From positions 2,728,001 through 2,792,000 of the forward strand of contig NZ_CP106738.1 of NCBI RefSeq assembly GCF_025639885.1: a DNA stretch of 64,000 nt. Direction: 5' to 3'. How positions within the stretch are numbered: position 1 is the first letter of the stretch; each line of letters begins with the position of its first letter. The translations under genes were made by a program, and so were the position numbers. A model generated the notes under the pieces. It searched no databases. It was given only the letters and a program-made list of their open reading frames with translations, and was not told the DNA's origin. Positions 10,130 through 19,839 of the stretch are shown here, piece after piece. This DNA comes from Roseovarius pelagicus. Its GTDB lineage: Bacteria > Pseudomonadota > Alphaproteobacteria > Rhodobacterales > Rhodobacteraceae.

Positions 10130-11143
10130 CTAGCCCCCGCTGCCTGTGACCGCGCGCCACAAGGCCAAGGCGGCACGGGTCGCGTCGACGTCGTGCACTC
10201 GCAACACTTGTACGCCTTGGGCAATGCCGGCCAATGCCACGGCCACTGATCCGGGCATACGTGCGCCCGCCTCTGGTGTGCCACCGATATCGCCGATGAA
10301 CCGTTTGCGCGATGCGCCCAGCAGGATCGGACAACCCAGCCCGTGAAAGAGGCTGAGATTCTGCATCAGGGTCAAGTTATGTGCCTGCGTTTTGCCAAAC
10401 CCGATACCGGGATCGACGATGATCTGTGCACGCGGAATGCCAAGTGCAGTGAGCGCCGAGACACGCTCGGCCAGAAAGTCATAAACATCCAGCGCGACAT
10501 GATCGTAGCGCGGGTTTTTTTGCATCGTCGCGGGATCACCCTGCGCGTGCATCACACAGACGGGCAGGCGGGATGCGACGCAAAAAGGCGCAAGCGCAGG
10601 GTCAAAACGGAATCCAGCCACGTCGTTTACCAACGTCGCCCCTGCGTCAGTTGCTGCCTGCGCAACGGCTGTCTTTCGCGTGTCGATGGAGATTGGCACA
10701 TCCATCGCAGCACGCATTGCAGCGATCACCGGCGCTGTGCGGGCGATTTCCTCGGCCTCGGTCACGTCTGCTGCACCTGGGCGCGTGGACTCGCCACCAA
10801 CGTCGATAATGTGCGCCCCTTCGGCAACCATTGCTCGGGCGCGATTCACTGCGTCTGCGAATGTGTTATGCGCGCCACCATCGGAGAAGCTGTCCGGCGT
10901 GACGTTCAGAATGCCCATCAACTTTGGCGTGGCAAAGTCGAGCGTTGCGATCGGCGCGCGGGGTGACGTCAGGCGCTGGCGTAGGTCATCGGGCAGTTCC
11001 GCAGCAGCGATCAGCCGCGAGGTACCGCCGCGCTGAGTTTCCTCGACGGTGTCGAACCACGTCCAGCCTCCCGCCAGCGTCAGTGCGCCTGTGGTCCGTA
11101 CATGATCGGTACGCGGAATTGGCCGATAATACATATTGGTCAT
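10130..11143 (-). CDS. folP: Dihydropteroate synthase
   Basis: A 337-residue enzyme joining p-aminobenzoate to hydroxymethyl-dihydropterin pyrophosphate in folate synthesis. Signature motifs are GILNVTPDSFSDGG (about 75-88), DVGGESTRPGA, ILVDPGIGFGKT and LGASRKRFIG. An N-terminal extension of about 70 residues before the barrel is longer than in the Escherichia coli enzyme. The start overlaps the folB stop by four bases, so the two are coupled. The function is secure. Confidence 0.96.
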   Translation of the reverse strand: MTNMYYRPIPRTDHVRTTGALTLAGGWTWFDTVEETQRGGTSRLIAAAELPDDLRQRLTSPRAPIATLDFATPKLMGILNVTPDSFSDGGAHNTFADAVNRARAMVAEGAHIIDVGGESTRPGAADVTEAEEIARTAPVIAAMRAAMDVPISIDTRKTAVAQAATDAGATLVNDVAGFRFDPALAPFCVASRLPVCVMHAQGDPATMQKNPRYDHVALDVYDFLAERVSALTALGIPRAQIIVDPGIGFGKTQAHNLTLMQNLSLFHGLGCPILLGASRKRFIGDIGGTPEAGARMPGSVAVALAGIAQGVQVLRVHDVDATRAALALWRAVTGSGG

Positions 11144-12072
11144 AGGTCAGGCTGCGCGATATCCTGCACCAATACAGGCACGGCTGTCGAGGTTTTGGGC
11201 TTTACCTCGCCGATGACCAACAGATCCGATGCATTCAGCTGCCCGGCGAACCATGCAGCCAACGCCACCGGATCATCTGGGCCGACGCCGGGGGCGTCGA
11301 CGGCGTCGAGCACGATCTTTGCGGGGGCCCAAACGCTGATCTGGCCGTTCTTCATTGCCCAGTCCAGCTCGGTTTTGGTTTCTACCACCACGCAGCGATC
11401 ATCACAGCCCGACAGAACCCAAGCATTCTGTTCAATGGCCAGAAGATCGACCCGGCGCTGAGTCATGCGGTGCCCGGTTTGGGGCGTGTCCAGATCTGCA
11501 CACCCAACGCAAAGCACGATCGGCTCTGCCCGCTGTTCAAGTTGATCGAGCCAGCATCGCAGGTTTGATGAGGCGATGGCAGCATTAGCGAGGTAGACTA
11601 CATGCGGATGCGGACGCATTCCGGCGTGCGCAGCAACGGGCTTGGTTTCGTGGTCATCGACAGAGCGCACGATCTCGACCCCCAGAGCGCCGGGCCCGCG
11701 ATCCAGTTTCTCGATCCGCACAAAGGTGCGCACTGCCTGTGGTTCTTGCAGGATGCGTTCTGCAATGCGTTCTGCGAGCGTTTCCAACAGGTTCAGACGC
11801 TCATCGGCCAATTCGGTGGCGATGGCCTCGGTCACGCGATCGTAGCTCAGAATACGATCAACATCGTCATCCAGCGGGGCGGTGATGGGCCGCACTTCGA
11901 CCACAACGTTAAAGCAAATGCGTTGCGTATTGCCGCGTTCAGCCTGAAACGCTCCGATCTCTACTTCGACGATATGATCACGCAGCGAAATACGGTCTAG
12001 CGGACCATCAGGTGCGGTGGCGTCTGCCCGTGCTTCAGGGTGCGCAAACGCCAGTTGAATTTCCGTGGTCAT
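11140..12072 (-). CDS. folB: Dihydroneopterin aldolase fused to a kinase-like C-terminal domain
   Basis: A 310-residue protein. Residues 20-130 are a FolB domain (IEIGAF-type start, SYDRVTEAI, NLLETLAERIAERIL) that cleaves dihydroneopterin in folate synthesis. The remaining ~170 residues do not look like a second FolB domain. They have an N-terminal VVYLANAAIASSNLRCWL and a late AAWFAGQLNASDLLVIGEVKP-like end, resembling the amino-acid-kinase fold; that is an inference. The ATG at 12072 follows GGAG at seven bases. The gene is upstream of and overlaps folP. Confidence 0.88.
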   Translation of the reverse strand: MTTEIQLAFAHPEARADATAPDGPLDRISLRDHIVEVEIGAFQAERGNTQRICFNVVVEVRPITAPLDDDVDRILSYDRVTEAIATELADERLNLLETLAERIAERILQEPQAVRTFVRIEKLDRGPGALGVEIVRSVDDHETKPVAAHAGMRPHPHVVYLANAAIASSNLRCWLDQLEQRAEPIVLCVGCADLDTPQTGHRMTQRRVDLLAIEQNAWVLSGCDDRCVVVETKTELDWAMKNGQISVWAPAKIVLDAVDAPGVGPDDPVALAAWFAGQLNASDLLVIGEVKPKTSTAVPVLVQDIAQPDL

Positions 12073-12176
12073 TGCTTCGCTCCGCAAATCAGGTCGGGAC
12101 GCAAACGCGCGCCCGGCGCGCGCTTAGCATGCCTGATGGGGCGGTACAAACAAGCCACAAGACCGACGTGTCGGCC

Positions 12177-12788
12177 TTAGTTAAGCGACACGCGCTGTGG
12201 CTGGCGGTAGAAATGGTGCACGCCGATGGTCGCGGTGCGCGCGAAGACGCGTGACCAGCGTGGGCTAACGGCACGGGTATGATAGTGCGTAGCACCTTTG
12301 GTAAGCGGACGTTCGTCAGCTTTGGTCATAATTTTCGCGATCTTACCCACCCGCTCGAATGCGCGCGGTTCGGCAATGACTTCCTTGTGTCCATCGCAGG
12401 TATAGGTGAACTGGCATTGGAATTTTCGCCCGGTGCCCTGCTTGATCACGCCGCAGATCGTGTTCGGATAGTTGGGGCTATCAACGCGGTTTAAAATGAC
12501 CTCGGCAACCGCGAACTGGCCTTTGACGCTCTCGCCGCGGGCCTCGAAGTATAGCGCCTCAGACAGACAACGCCATTCGGCATTGCCCTTTACAGGTTTT
12601 TGCGCGTCGATCCAGTCACGGGAATAGGCAAATTTGCCGCCCGGCGTTTTCAGATAACTGGCCAGCTTGGCCTCTGACATCGCGTTAAGCGCGCGGCGTT
12701 CTTGTCCCAGAAGCTTCTTTACCGGCGTGTCAGCAGCGGCCATGCTGACCCATGCCAGCAGAACGATTAATGCGGTCCGAAACATCAT
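12177..12788 (-). CDS. Secreted SleB-type cell wall hydrolase
   Basis: A 203-residue protein with an N-terminal signal peptide (about 1-20, ending SMAAADT). The C-terminal SleB/hydrolase_2 domain has the glutamate-bearing ALYFEARGE motif, [16 protein letters not shown] and a conserved CGVIKQGT...CQFTYTC segment whose cysteines may pair. It is expected to cleave peptidoglycan in the periplasm, as a lytic transglycosylase-like enzyme. It stands alone, facing away from the dikinase. The precise bond cut is unknown. Confidence 0.88.
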   Translation of the reverse strand: MMFRTALIVLLAWVSMAAADTPVKKLLGQERRALNAMSEAKLASYLKTPGGKFAYSRDWIDAQKPVKGNAEWRCLSEALYFEARGESVKGQFAVAEVILNRVDSPNYPNTICGVIKQGTGRKFQCQFTYTCDGHKEVIAEPRAFERVGKIAKIMTKADERPLTKGATHYHTRAVSPRWSRVFARTATIGVHHFYRQPQRVSLN

Positions 12789-12964
12789 TTATCCTTGTGA
12801 GCAACGAGGGAGCAGCCCCCCAGCCTTCAGGCGATGTAGCGAATTTGGCTCAAATCGTCCAGTCTAGCGCCTTTTGTCATCGGCCTGAGCCGTGTTTCCG
12901 GGCTTTGGCGACGGATGCCTTCAACCGTTGAACCACCTCATTTGGTGGGATATTTCTGCGACGC

Positions 12965-15505
12965 CTACCCGATCTTGTCCCGTACTGCGAGCTGTGCGGC
13001 AGCTAGTCGCGCCACCGGAACACGGAAGGGAGAACACGATACATAGTCGAATCCCGCTGCCCGACAGAAGGCAATCGATTCGGGGTTTCCGCCGTGCTCA
13101 CCGCAGATCGACAGCACCAGATCCGTGCGGGCCCCGCGCCCACGCTCGGCCCCGATTCGCAGCAGTTCGCCCACCCCATCAATGTCGAGCGAGTGGAAGG
13201 GGTCCTCGGGGTAGACCCCTTGCTGAACATATTCGGACATGAACCTGCCCGCGTCGTCGCGGCTGAGTCCGTAGGTCATTTGCGTCAGGTCGTTGGTGCC
13301 GAAGCTGAGGAATGATACCTGTGGCGCGATGTCGGCCGCGCGTAACGCGGCGCGCGGCGTTTCGACCATCACGCCGAGACGATAAGTGAAATCCTGACCG
13401 GTTTCGCTGCGAACGGCGTTGGCGATCGCGTCAATGCGCGTTTTGACCAATTCAACCTCGCGGCTGGCAGACACGAGAGGGATCATGATCTCGGGCACGA
13501 TGGGGTCACCCTCGCCGCGGGCATCCAACATCGCCTCGAAAATCGCGCGCGTCTGCATGTCGTAAATCTCGGGGACGGTGATGCCCAGACGCACGCCGCG
13601 CATTCCAAGCATCGGGTTGTATTCGCTCAGCGCCTCGACCCGGCGCGTGACGACCGACAACGGTAGGTCCAGCGCCTCGGCCAGTTCCCGGTGCCCGGCC
13701 CGATCCGAGGGCAGGAATTCATGCAAGGGCGGGTCGAACAGACGAATGCAGACGGGTTGCCCCTGCATGATGCGGAATAGTTCGGCAAAGTCGGCGCGCT
13801 GCATCGGCAACAGCAGATCCAGCGCCGCGGCGCGATCGGCGCTGGAGTTGGCAAAGATCATTTCGCGCATGACCGTCATGCGTGCCTCGTCAAAGAACAT
13901 ATGTTCGGTCCGGCACAGGCCGATCCCCTGCGCCTTGAAATTGCGGGCGACCAACGCATCCGCAGGCGTGTCGGCGTTGGCACGTACCGCCAGATCACGC
14001 ACATCGTCGGCCCAATCCATGAGTACCCGAAAGCTGTCGTCGATGCCCGCGTCCAACAGATGTGCCTTGCCGAACAGGACCTGTCCGTTCGTGCCGTCGA
14101 TGGTGACGTCATCGCCTTCGCTCAGCACTCGGCCATCTGGCGCGATCAGCTTTCGCTTGCCCATCTGAAACCGCAGCTTGGACGCGCCCACGACGCAAGG
14201 CAGGCCAATGCCGCGCCCGATGACGGCCGCGTGGCTGGTCATGCCGCCACGTTCCGTCAGGACGGCAACCGCGGCGTGCATACCTCGGATATCCTCGCTG
14301 CTGGTTTCGCGCCGGACCAGCACGCACGCCTCGCCACGGGCGGCGGCGGCCTGTGCAGCCGTCGCGGTAAAGACAATATGCCCGGTGGCGGCACCGGGGC
14401 TGGCGGCGATACCGCTGGCCAACAGATCACGCGGCGCGTCGGGGTCGACCTGCCGGTGCAGCAATTCGTTCAACGCGCGCGGTTCAATCCGCATCAGCGC
14501 CTCTTCACGAGGGATAATGCCGTCCTCGGCCAACGCCACGGCGATGCTGACGGCCGCGCGGGCGTTACGGGCGACACGCACCCCGTCGAGCAGATAAAGT
14601 TTGCCATTATCAATGGTGAATTCAGCCTGCATTTCCTCGCGCAACTTGGTGCGCATCAATGCGGTGTGATCCTTGAGTTGGGCAAACGCTTCTGGTGCCA
14701 GTTCTTCCAGCGACGGCCCACGCGGGTCCCGTTCCAGATATAGCGCATCGGCCCCTGTGCTTAGCGCGTCGCGGCCCTGACTCTGGCTCAGATAGCGGCC
14801 GGTCATCTGACGCTGGCCGGTCTGACTGTTCACCAGTTGCAGCACGCCGGATCCACATTCACCTCGTCCCAACCCGATAACCATCTCCTGTACCACCAGA
14901 CCCAGCCCGGCATCGGCAGGCGCGCCCTTGGCCTGACGCAGCAGACGCGCTGTCGTGCCTTCCCACGCGCGGGCCATGGACCGCAGGACCTCGGCCAATT
15001 GCACGGCGGGGTCTTGGGGGAATTGTTCTTCGGTTTCGTCCTCATAGGCCGCGAGTGCCTCTGCCAGCCCTTCCTCTGGATCGTCTGATACATCGTCGAG
15101 CGTATCGGCATCCAGTCGGGCCACGTGGATCGCGTAGGATTGCACGAAGCGCAAATATAGCTTGGCGGCGGCCTTGGCCCCGATCCGCGGGGCGAGCGCG
15201 TCGCGGGCGGCATCGGTCATGCCAATATTGAGGATTGCACGCGGCCCACCCCAATCGGGGTCTTCCGAGGAAGGGCGCACGCAGAGCAAGGCGCTGTCAC
15301 CTAGCTGGCCAATCAGCGCATTCATGTCCGGCATGTTACCGGCGGCGATGCGGTGGACCGTGTCGAATGACAACGCGACGGTGCGCGGCACCGGCAGATC
15401 AAGCCGCACAAGACGTTGCAGGCATTTTGCCCGGCCGCCGTGGGTGTGGCCCGCAATTGGGGCATCTGAGGTGATCAGCGTGATATTCGAGTCTGCTTGC
15501 TGCAC
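12965..15505 (-). CDS. Pyruvate, phosphate dikinase-like PEP-utilising enzyme
   Basis: An 846-residue enzyme. An N-terminal ATP-grasp-like region is diverged (RPSSEDPDWGGPRAILNIG in place of the usual glycine-rich segment). It is followed by the swivelling phosphohistidine domain with LTERGGMTSHAAVIGRG, and a C-terminal PEP/pyruvate barrel with LFDPPLHEFLP, NPMLGMRGVRLGI and the catalytic cysteine in CGEHGGNP. Expected reaction: pyruvate + ATP + Pi to PEP + AMP + PPi. The GTG start at 15505 is chosen because AAAGG lies seven bases upstream. It lies downstream of glyS on the same strand. Divergence of the nucleotide domain leaves true dikinase activity unproven. Confidence 0.82.
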   Translation of the reverse strand: MQQADSNITLITSDAPIAGHTHGGRAKCLQRLVRLDLPVPRTVALSFDTVHRIAAGNMPDMNALIGQLGDSALLCVRPSSEDPDWGGPRAILNIGMTDAARDALAPRIGAKAAAKLYLRFVQSYAIHVARLDADTLDDVSDDPEEGLAEALAAYEDETEEQFPQDPAVQLAEVLRSMARAWEGTTARLLRQAKGAPADAGLGLVVQEMVIGLGRGECGSGVLQLVNSQTGQRQMTGRYLSQSQGRDALSTGADALYLERDPRGPSLEELAPEAFAQLKDHTALMRTKLREEMQAEFTIDNGKLYLLDGVRVARNARAAVSIAVALAEDGIIPREEALMRIEPRALNELLHRQVDPDAPRDLLASGIAASPGAATGHIVFTATAAQAAAARGEACVLVRRETSSEDIRGMHAAVAVLTERGGMTSHAAVIGRGIGLPCVVGASKLRFQMGKRKLIAPDGRVLSEGDDVTIDGTNGQVLFGKAHLLDAGIDDSFRVLMDWADDVRDLAVRANADTPADALVARNFKAQGIGLCRTEHMFFDEARMTVMREMIFANSSADRAAALDLLLPMQRADFAELFRIMQGQPVCIRLFDPPLHEFLPSDRAGHRELAEALDLPLSVVTRRVEALSEYNPMLGMRGVRLGITVPEIYDMQTRAIFEAMLDARGEGDPIVPEIMIPLVSASREVELVKTRIDAIANAVRSETGQDFTYRLGVMVETPRAALRAADIAPQVSFLSFGTNDLTQMTYGLSRDDAGRFMSEYVQQGVYPEDPFHSLDIDGVGELLRIGAERGRGARTDLVLSICGEHGGNPESIAFCRAAGFDYVSCSPFRVPVARLAAAQLAVRDKIG

Positions 15506-15636
15506 TGCGGCACCTTTCTGTGTCGGTGCAGCATACGGCGCGCGCGGGCTATGGCAAGGGTGCTGTGCGTGTGCCGGGGCACCGCTCGGCACTTTGCCCT
15601 CATGGCGTGTGCCGGGCTAAAGCCCGGCCTACGGTG

Positions 15637-18057
15637 TTACCCTTCGATGCGGGTGAGGTCTGCGGCGTCGAGGCAGGTGTTGCGGATACGGCTGAGCAGG
15701 TTCAGACGGTTGCGGCGCACAACAGAGTTGTCGGTGTTGACCTGCACGGCCTCGAAAAACGCATCAATCGGCGTGCGAAGGGTGGCCATTGCGGACATGG
15801 CTGCGGCGAAATCCTCGGATGCCAGCGCATCGGTGATGACCGGGCCTTGGGTGTCCAGCGCGGCGAACAGCGCGCGTTCCTCGTCCGTCTCGGCAAATTT
15901 GACGTCGGCCCCGTAAGAGTATTCGACGCCATCCTTTTCCTCGGCTTGGGTCAGGATGTTGTTGGCGCGTTTGAAGCCCTGCAACAGGTTTTCGCCATCG
16001 TCGGTTTTCAGGAAATTGCTGAGGGCGGTGGCGCGTTTGACCAGCAGGGCGAGGTCGTCATTGCCGGGCATGGCCACGCAGGCGTCGATCACGTCATGGC
16101 GGATGCCTTGGTCCTTCAGGTAGACTTTGAGGCGGTCGTGGAAGAAGGCAAGGAGGTCAGCAACCATGCGGTCGAAGGATGGCTGGATTTCTGACAACAT
16201 CTTCAAACGCTCGGCGTCGTCAGCTTCCGAGTAACCCCATTCGGGCGCGTCAACATACAAAAACTGAAAGCTACGAACTCTTTGAAGTAAGCGATCGAAC
16301 AAGTGATCTACAACATCGTCGACTCCGGCCCAATTCTCAGATTTCTTGAATTCTTCGAGCAGCTTTTCTAGCGCATCACGTACCGCATTTGGCTCCTCCG
16401 CAAACCCTAGAATCGCGGCCTGTCCCAAAAGTGACTCTGTGGCGGCGAGCGCACCTTTGTGCTCAGGACCCATACCCGTCCGATAATCATTCAAGACTTG
16501 CAAATGCGTAAAGTCTTGTGACGCAAGAACCTTTATATACGCCTGCTGCAATATCGCGGATAACTCGATCTTTCGCTCATTCTCTACCACCAACCGAATA
16601 ACTCCCAACGCCGCACGCCTCAACGCAAACGGGTCCTTGCTACCAGTCGGTTTCTCATCAATCGCCCAGAACCCGGTCAGCAGGTCCAGCTTATCCGCCA
16701 GCGCCACGGCGACGGAGACCGGCGCGGTGGGCACATCATCGCTTGGCCCCAGCGGCGAGTAATGCTCCTCTGCGGCGGCGGCGACTTCGACGGGCATGCC
16801 TGCCGCCTCGGCGTAGTAGAGGCCCATAAGCCCCTGTAATTCTGGGAATTCATAGACCATTTCGGATGACAGATCGGCCTTGGCCCAGCGGGCGGCCTGT
16901 TCGGCCAGATCGGGGTCGGCCCCCACGGCGGGGGCGACCTCGCGGGCTAGTGCGGCGATACGGTTGATCCGTTCGGCCTGTGAGCCGAGTTTGTTATGGA
17001 AGGTGACGTTGCTGAGAGCATCGAGCCATTTCTGACCACCAGCCTCGGCAATGCGCAGGTCATTCTCCCAGAAGAATTTGGCATCTGCCAGACGTGCCGA
17101 CAGCACCTTTTGATTGCCAGCCAAAATGGTCGCGCCGTTATCGGCGGTCTCGCGGTTGGCGACAGTGATAAACCGTTCAATGCGGTTCGTACGGGGGTTC
17201 CGTACGGAAAAGAACTTCTGGTGCTCTTTCATCGAGGTTTGCAGCACCTCGGGCGGCAGGTCTAGAAAATCTGCGCCAATCTCGCCCATCAGCACAACGG
17301 GCCATTCCACCAGTCCGGCTACCTCGGCCAGCAATCCGCGATCATCGACCACTTCCAGCCCGGCGGCAAATGCCTGATTGGTGGCGTCCTGCCATATCGC
17401 TTCGGCCCGCTCGGTGGGGTCTAGGATGACGTGATGCGCCTTCAACGCGCTTTGGTACTGGTCGAACGAGGACACTTTGATCGTGCCGGGAGCCATGAAA
17501 CGATGACCTTGGGTTGTGTTGCCGGTCGGGATCCCGTCCACGTCCATCGGTACGACGGATGTCTCGCCCGCGTCGTCGGTCAGGATGCACAGGATCGAAT
17601 GCAACGGACGCACCCAACGCAGGCTGCCAGCCCCCCAGCGCATGGATTTGGGCCACGGAAAGTTGCGAATGACACCTTCCAGAACTTCGGCCACGATCAC
17701 CTCGGCCGGGCGACCGGGTTTGGTAATGCGCGCAAAGTATACTTGGCCCTTTTTCTCGTCCCGAACCTCTAGTGCGTCGCGGGCGACACCGGCCCCGCGC
17801 AAAAAGCCCTCGATAGCCTTGTCCGGTGCATCGGTCCGCGGGCCTTTGCGTTCTTCATGGGTGGTGGGCGACGCCGCCAGCAGGCCCTGCACGGTCAAGG
17901 TCAGACGGCGGGGCGTAGAAAACGCAGCAGCCCCCGCGTAAGTCAGCCCGGCCTCAACCAGCCCGTCCGTCACCCGTGCGCGCAGGTCGTCTGCCGCGCG
18001 TGATTGCATGCGCGCGGGAATTTCTTCGGAAAACAGTTCGATCAGCAGATCAGGCAT
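15637..18057 (-). CDS. glyS: Glycyl-tRNA synthetase beta subunit
   Basis: An 806-residue beta subunit of the heterotetrameric bacterial glycyl-tRNA synthetase, starting with the canonical MPDLLIELFSEEIPARMQ. The N-terminal B3/4-like region and the HD-like core (SQAERINRIAAL, QAARWAKADLSSEMVYEFPELQG) are recognisable, and a tRNA-binding C-terminus follows. The stretch read at about 16230-16680 averages near 50% GC by hand count, clearly below its flanks, with different codon use, suggesting an allele patched by recombination. The frame is intact. It is expressed downstream of glyQ and the small membrane protein. Confidence 0.97.
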   Translation of the reverse strand: MPDLLIELFSEEIPARMQSRAADDLRARVTDGLVEAGLTYAGAAAFSTPRRLTLTVQGLLAASPTTHEERKGPRTDAPDKAIEGFLRGAGVARDALEVRDEKKGQVYFARITKPGRPAEVIVAEVLEGVIRNFPWPKSMRWGAGSLRWVRPLHSILCILTDDAGETSVVPMDVDGIPTGNTTQGHRFMAPGTIKVSSFDQYQSALKAHHVILDPTERAEAIWQDATNQAFAAGLEVVDDRGLLAEVAGLVEWPVVLMGEIGADFLDLPPEVLQTSMKEHQKFFSVRNPRTNRIERFITVANRETADNGATILAGNQKVLSARLADAKFFWENDLRIAEAGGQKWLDALSNVTFHNKLGSQAERINRIAALAREVAPAVGADPDLAEQAARWAKADLSSEMVYEFPELQGLMGLYYAEAAGMPVEVAAAAEEHYSPLGPSDDVPTAPVSVAVALADKLDLLTGFWAIDEKPTGSKDPFALRRAALGVIRLVVENERKIELSAILQQAYIKVLASQDFTHLQVLNDYRTGMGPEHKGALAATESLLGQAAILGFAEEPNAVRDALEKLLEEFKKSENWAGVDDVVDHLFDRLLQRVRSFQFLYVDAPEWGYSEADDAERLKMLSEIQPSFDRMVADLLAFFHDRLKVYLKDQGIRHDVIDACVAMPGNDDLALLVKRATALSNFLKTDDGENLLQGFKRANNILTQAEEKDGVEYSYGADVKFAETDEERALFAALDTQGPVITDALASEDFAAAMSAMATLRTPIDAFFEAVQVNTDNSVVRRNRLNLLSRIRNTCLDAADLTRIEG

Positions 18058-18130
18058 GGCGCGTCAGGTCCGGTTGGGTAAGGGGTGTGAAGGGTGGATA
18101 GCGGCAAGGCGGGGTGGGGTCCAGTGGGCG

Positions 18131-18658
18131 TCAGTAGGTCGAGGCGGGCGGCGGTGGGCAGTCATCGGGTGCGCGCTGGCCATCAAACACGATTGCGCCG
18201 CAACGGTTGATCTGGTGCCAGACCCAGCCGCGCCCATCCTCGTCGATCGCCACGATCCGGTCGATGCCGTATTCGATGTTTTCGGTGCCCAGAAAGGCCA
18301 GTGCGCGGCCCTCTTCCAGTGCGGCGCCCAAGGCCTTGGCGTCAAAGCAGTCGAACCAGTTGGGCGCGACCAGAGGCTCGGCTTTGTCATATAAAACAAA
18401 GGTTTCGGTCAGCATCGGGTGGCTCATCGAGGTGGTGAAACAGGCGCGGTAACGGATCGGAGAACTGCTGGCGTCGATGGCGTGGAAGCCATCATAAAGC
18501 ACGGGTTCCGGCACGCCAGTGATCAGCGAGGTGATCTGCACGTCGGTACGGCCATCCGCCGCGACCTCGTCATAAAAGGCATAGACCTGAAGGTAATACA
18601 TCGCCGCCCCGGCGATGAGCGCGCAGGCGACAATGGCAGTGGCAAGGATTTTTCCCAT
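18131..18658 (-). CDS. Conserved small membrane-anchored protein (DUF6446-like)
   Basis: A 175-residue protein beginning MGKILATAIVACALIAGAAM, a single N-terminal membrane anchor. A periplasmic part with a few cysteines follows (YRACFTT, NWFDCFDAK, NRCGAIVFDG). Its place between glyQ and glyS is typical of Rhodobacteraceae, and I recall the family as DUF6446. The function is unknown. The ATG at 18658 is chosen because the 35 codons upstream run through a tandem repeat and do not resemble a protein. Confidence 0.7.
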   Translation of the reverse strand: MGKILATAIVACALIAGAAMYYLQVYAFYDEVAADGRTDVQITSLITGVPEPVLYDGFHAIDASSSPIRYRACFTTSMSHPMLTETFVLYDKAEPLVAPNWFDCFDAKALGAALEEGRALAFLGTENIEYGIDRIVAIDEDGRGWVWHQINRCGAIVFDGQRAPDDCPPPPASTY

Positions 18659-18684
18659 CAGCCGGAAATCCCGATTACGGCACG

Positions 18685-18728
18685 TCGGTAGCGTGTCGGT
18701 ATCACGTCGGTATTGCGTCGGTGCGGCG
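18685..18728. repeat. Four tandem 11-bp repeats (TCGGT core)
   Basis: Four consecutive 11-mers begin TCGGT at 18685, 18696, 18707 and 18718. The first three are TCGGTA followed by a variable base or two and then TG or CG; the last is diverged. The array lies in the 88-bp gap between glyQ and the downstream small gene. It is probably a slipped-strand repeat; any regulatory role is unknown. Confidence 0.7.
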
Positions 18729-18746
18729 CGCTGGAGCGGTGTGGGG

Positions 18747-19676
18747 TCATGCCGCCCATCCACCGGCTTCGGTCAGTACGAACGCATCGGCGCATTTTTT
18801 GGCCAAAGTCCGCACGCGGCCGATATAGGCTTGGCGTTCCGTCACCGAGATCACGCCGCGCGCGTCGAGCAGGTTAAAGATATGGCTGGCCTTGATGCAT
18901 TGATCATAGGCGGGCAGGGCCATGATGATGCGTCGGCCTGTTTTCGGATCCATCTCTGGCGCGTCCAGAATGCGGGCGCATTCGGCCTCGGCATCGAGGA
19001 AGTGCTGCAGCAGCATGTCGGTGTCGGCCACGTCAAAGTTCCAGCGGGCATATTGTGCCTCGGCCTCCTGAAAGACATCGCCATAGGTCAGCGGGATCGG
19101 GGCGGCGGGATCGTTGAACGGCATTTTGTTACCATCGTCAAAGCCGAGCACGTACATCGCCAGTCGTTCGAGACCATACGTCAATTCACCCGAGACAGGC
19201 GTGCAGTCGTGCCCGCCGACCTGCTGGAAGTAGGTAAACTGGCTGACTTCCATCCCATCGCACCAGACCTCCCAGCCTAGACCCCATGCGCCCAATGTCG
19301 GGCTTTCCCAGTCATCCTCGACAAAGCGGATGTCGTGCAGGTCCATATCGATCCCGATCGCCTTGAGCGAGCCGAGATAGAGTGCCTGAAGATCCGGCGG
19401 GCTGGGTTTGATGATGACCTGATACTGGTAATAATGCTGCCAGCGGTTGGGGCTGTCACCATAGCGCCCGTCGGTGGGGCGGCGGGATGGCTGAACATAA
19501 GCTGCGGCCCACGGGGTCGTGCCGAGCGAACGCAGTGTGGTGGCAGGGTGAAACGTACCGGCCCCCACTTCCATGTCGTAGGGTTGCAGGACCGCACAGC
19601 CCTGCGTGGCCCAGTAGGATTGCAGGCGCAGGATGATCTCCTGAAAGCTGCGGGGGGTGGTTCCGGTATCCGACAT
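18747..19676 (-). CDS. glyQ: Glycyl-tRNA synthetase alpha subunit
   Basis: A 309-residue class II catalytic subunit that activates glycine and pairs with GlyS. The family hallmarks [37 protein letters not shown] and [20 protein letters not shown] [12 protein letters not shown] are present, as are the C-terminal [19 protein letters not shown] residues. Length is normal. It is the first gene of the minus-strand block glyQ, small protein, glyS, and probably the dikinase. Confidence 0.97.
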   Translation of the reverse strand: MSDTGTTPRSFQEIILRLQSYWATQGCAVLQPYDMEVGAGTFHPATTLRSLGTTPWAAAYVQPSRRPTDGRYGDSPNRWQHYYQYQVIIKPSPPDLQALYLGSLKAIGIDMDLHDIRFVEDDWESPTLGAWGLGWEVWCDGMEVSQFTYFQQVGGHDCTPVSGELTYGLERLAMYVLGFDDGNKMPFNDPAAPIPLTYGDVFQEAEAQYARWNFDVADTDMLLQHFLDAEAECARILDAPEMDPKTGRRIIMALPAYDQCIKASHIFNLLDARGVISVTERQAYIGRVRTLAKKCADAFVLTEAGGWAA

Positions 19677-19839
19677 GACTGCCCTCGGGACTTGTCCAAA
19701 AAATAGCCGGTTCTACCTACGGTGCGGCAGAACGAGGGTCAATCGGCCCGGAACGCATATTTTAGATGCATCATTGCGCAGATTTGATAAAACTTTCTGA
19801 AATCAAACCGAAATGCGACAGGTAAGGGTAATTACATCT

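Noticed and set aside
11355..11588. Plus-strand frames inside folB, folP, ilvC, glyS and other genes
   Set aside because: They are codon-bias shadows of the GC-rich genes on the other strand, without ribosome sites or family features.
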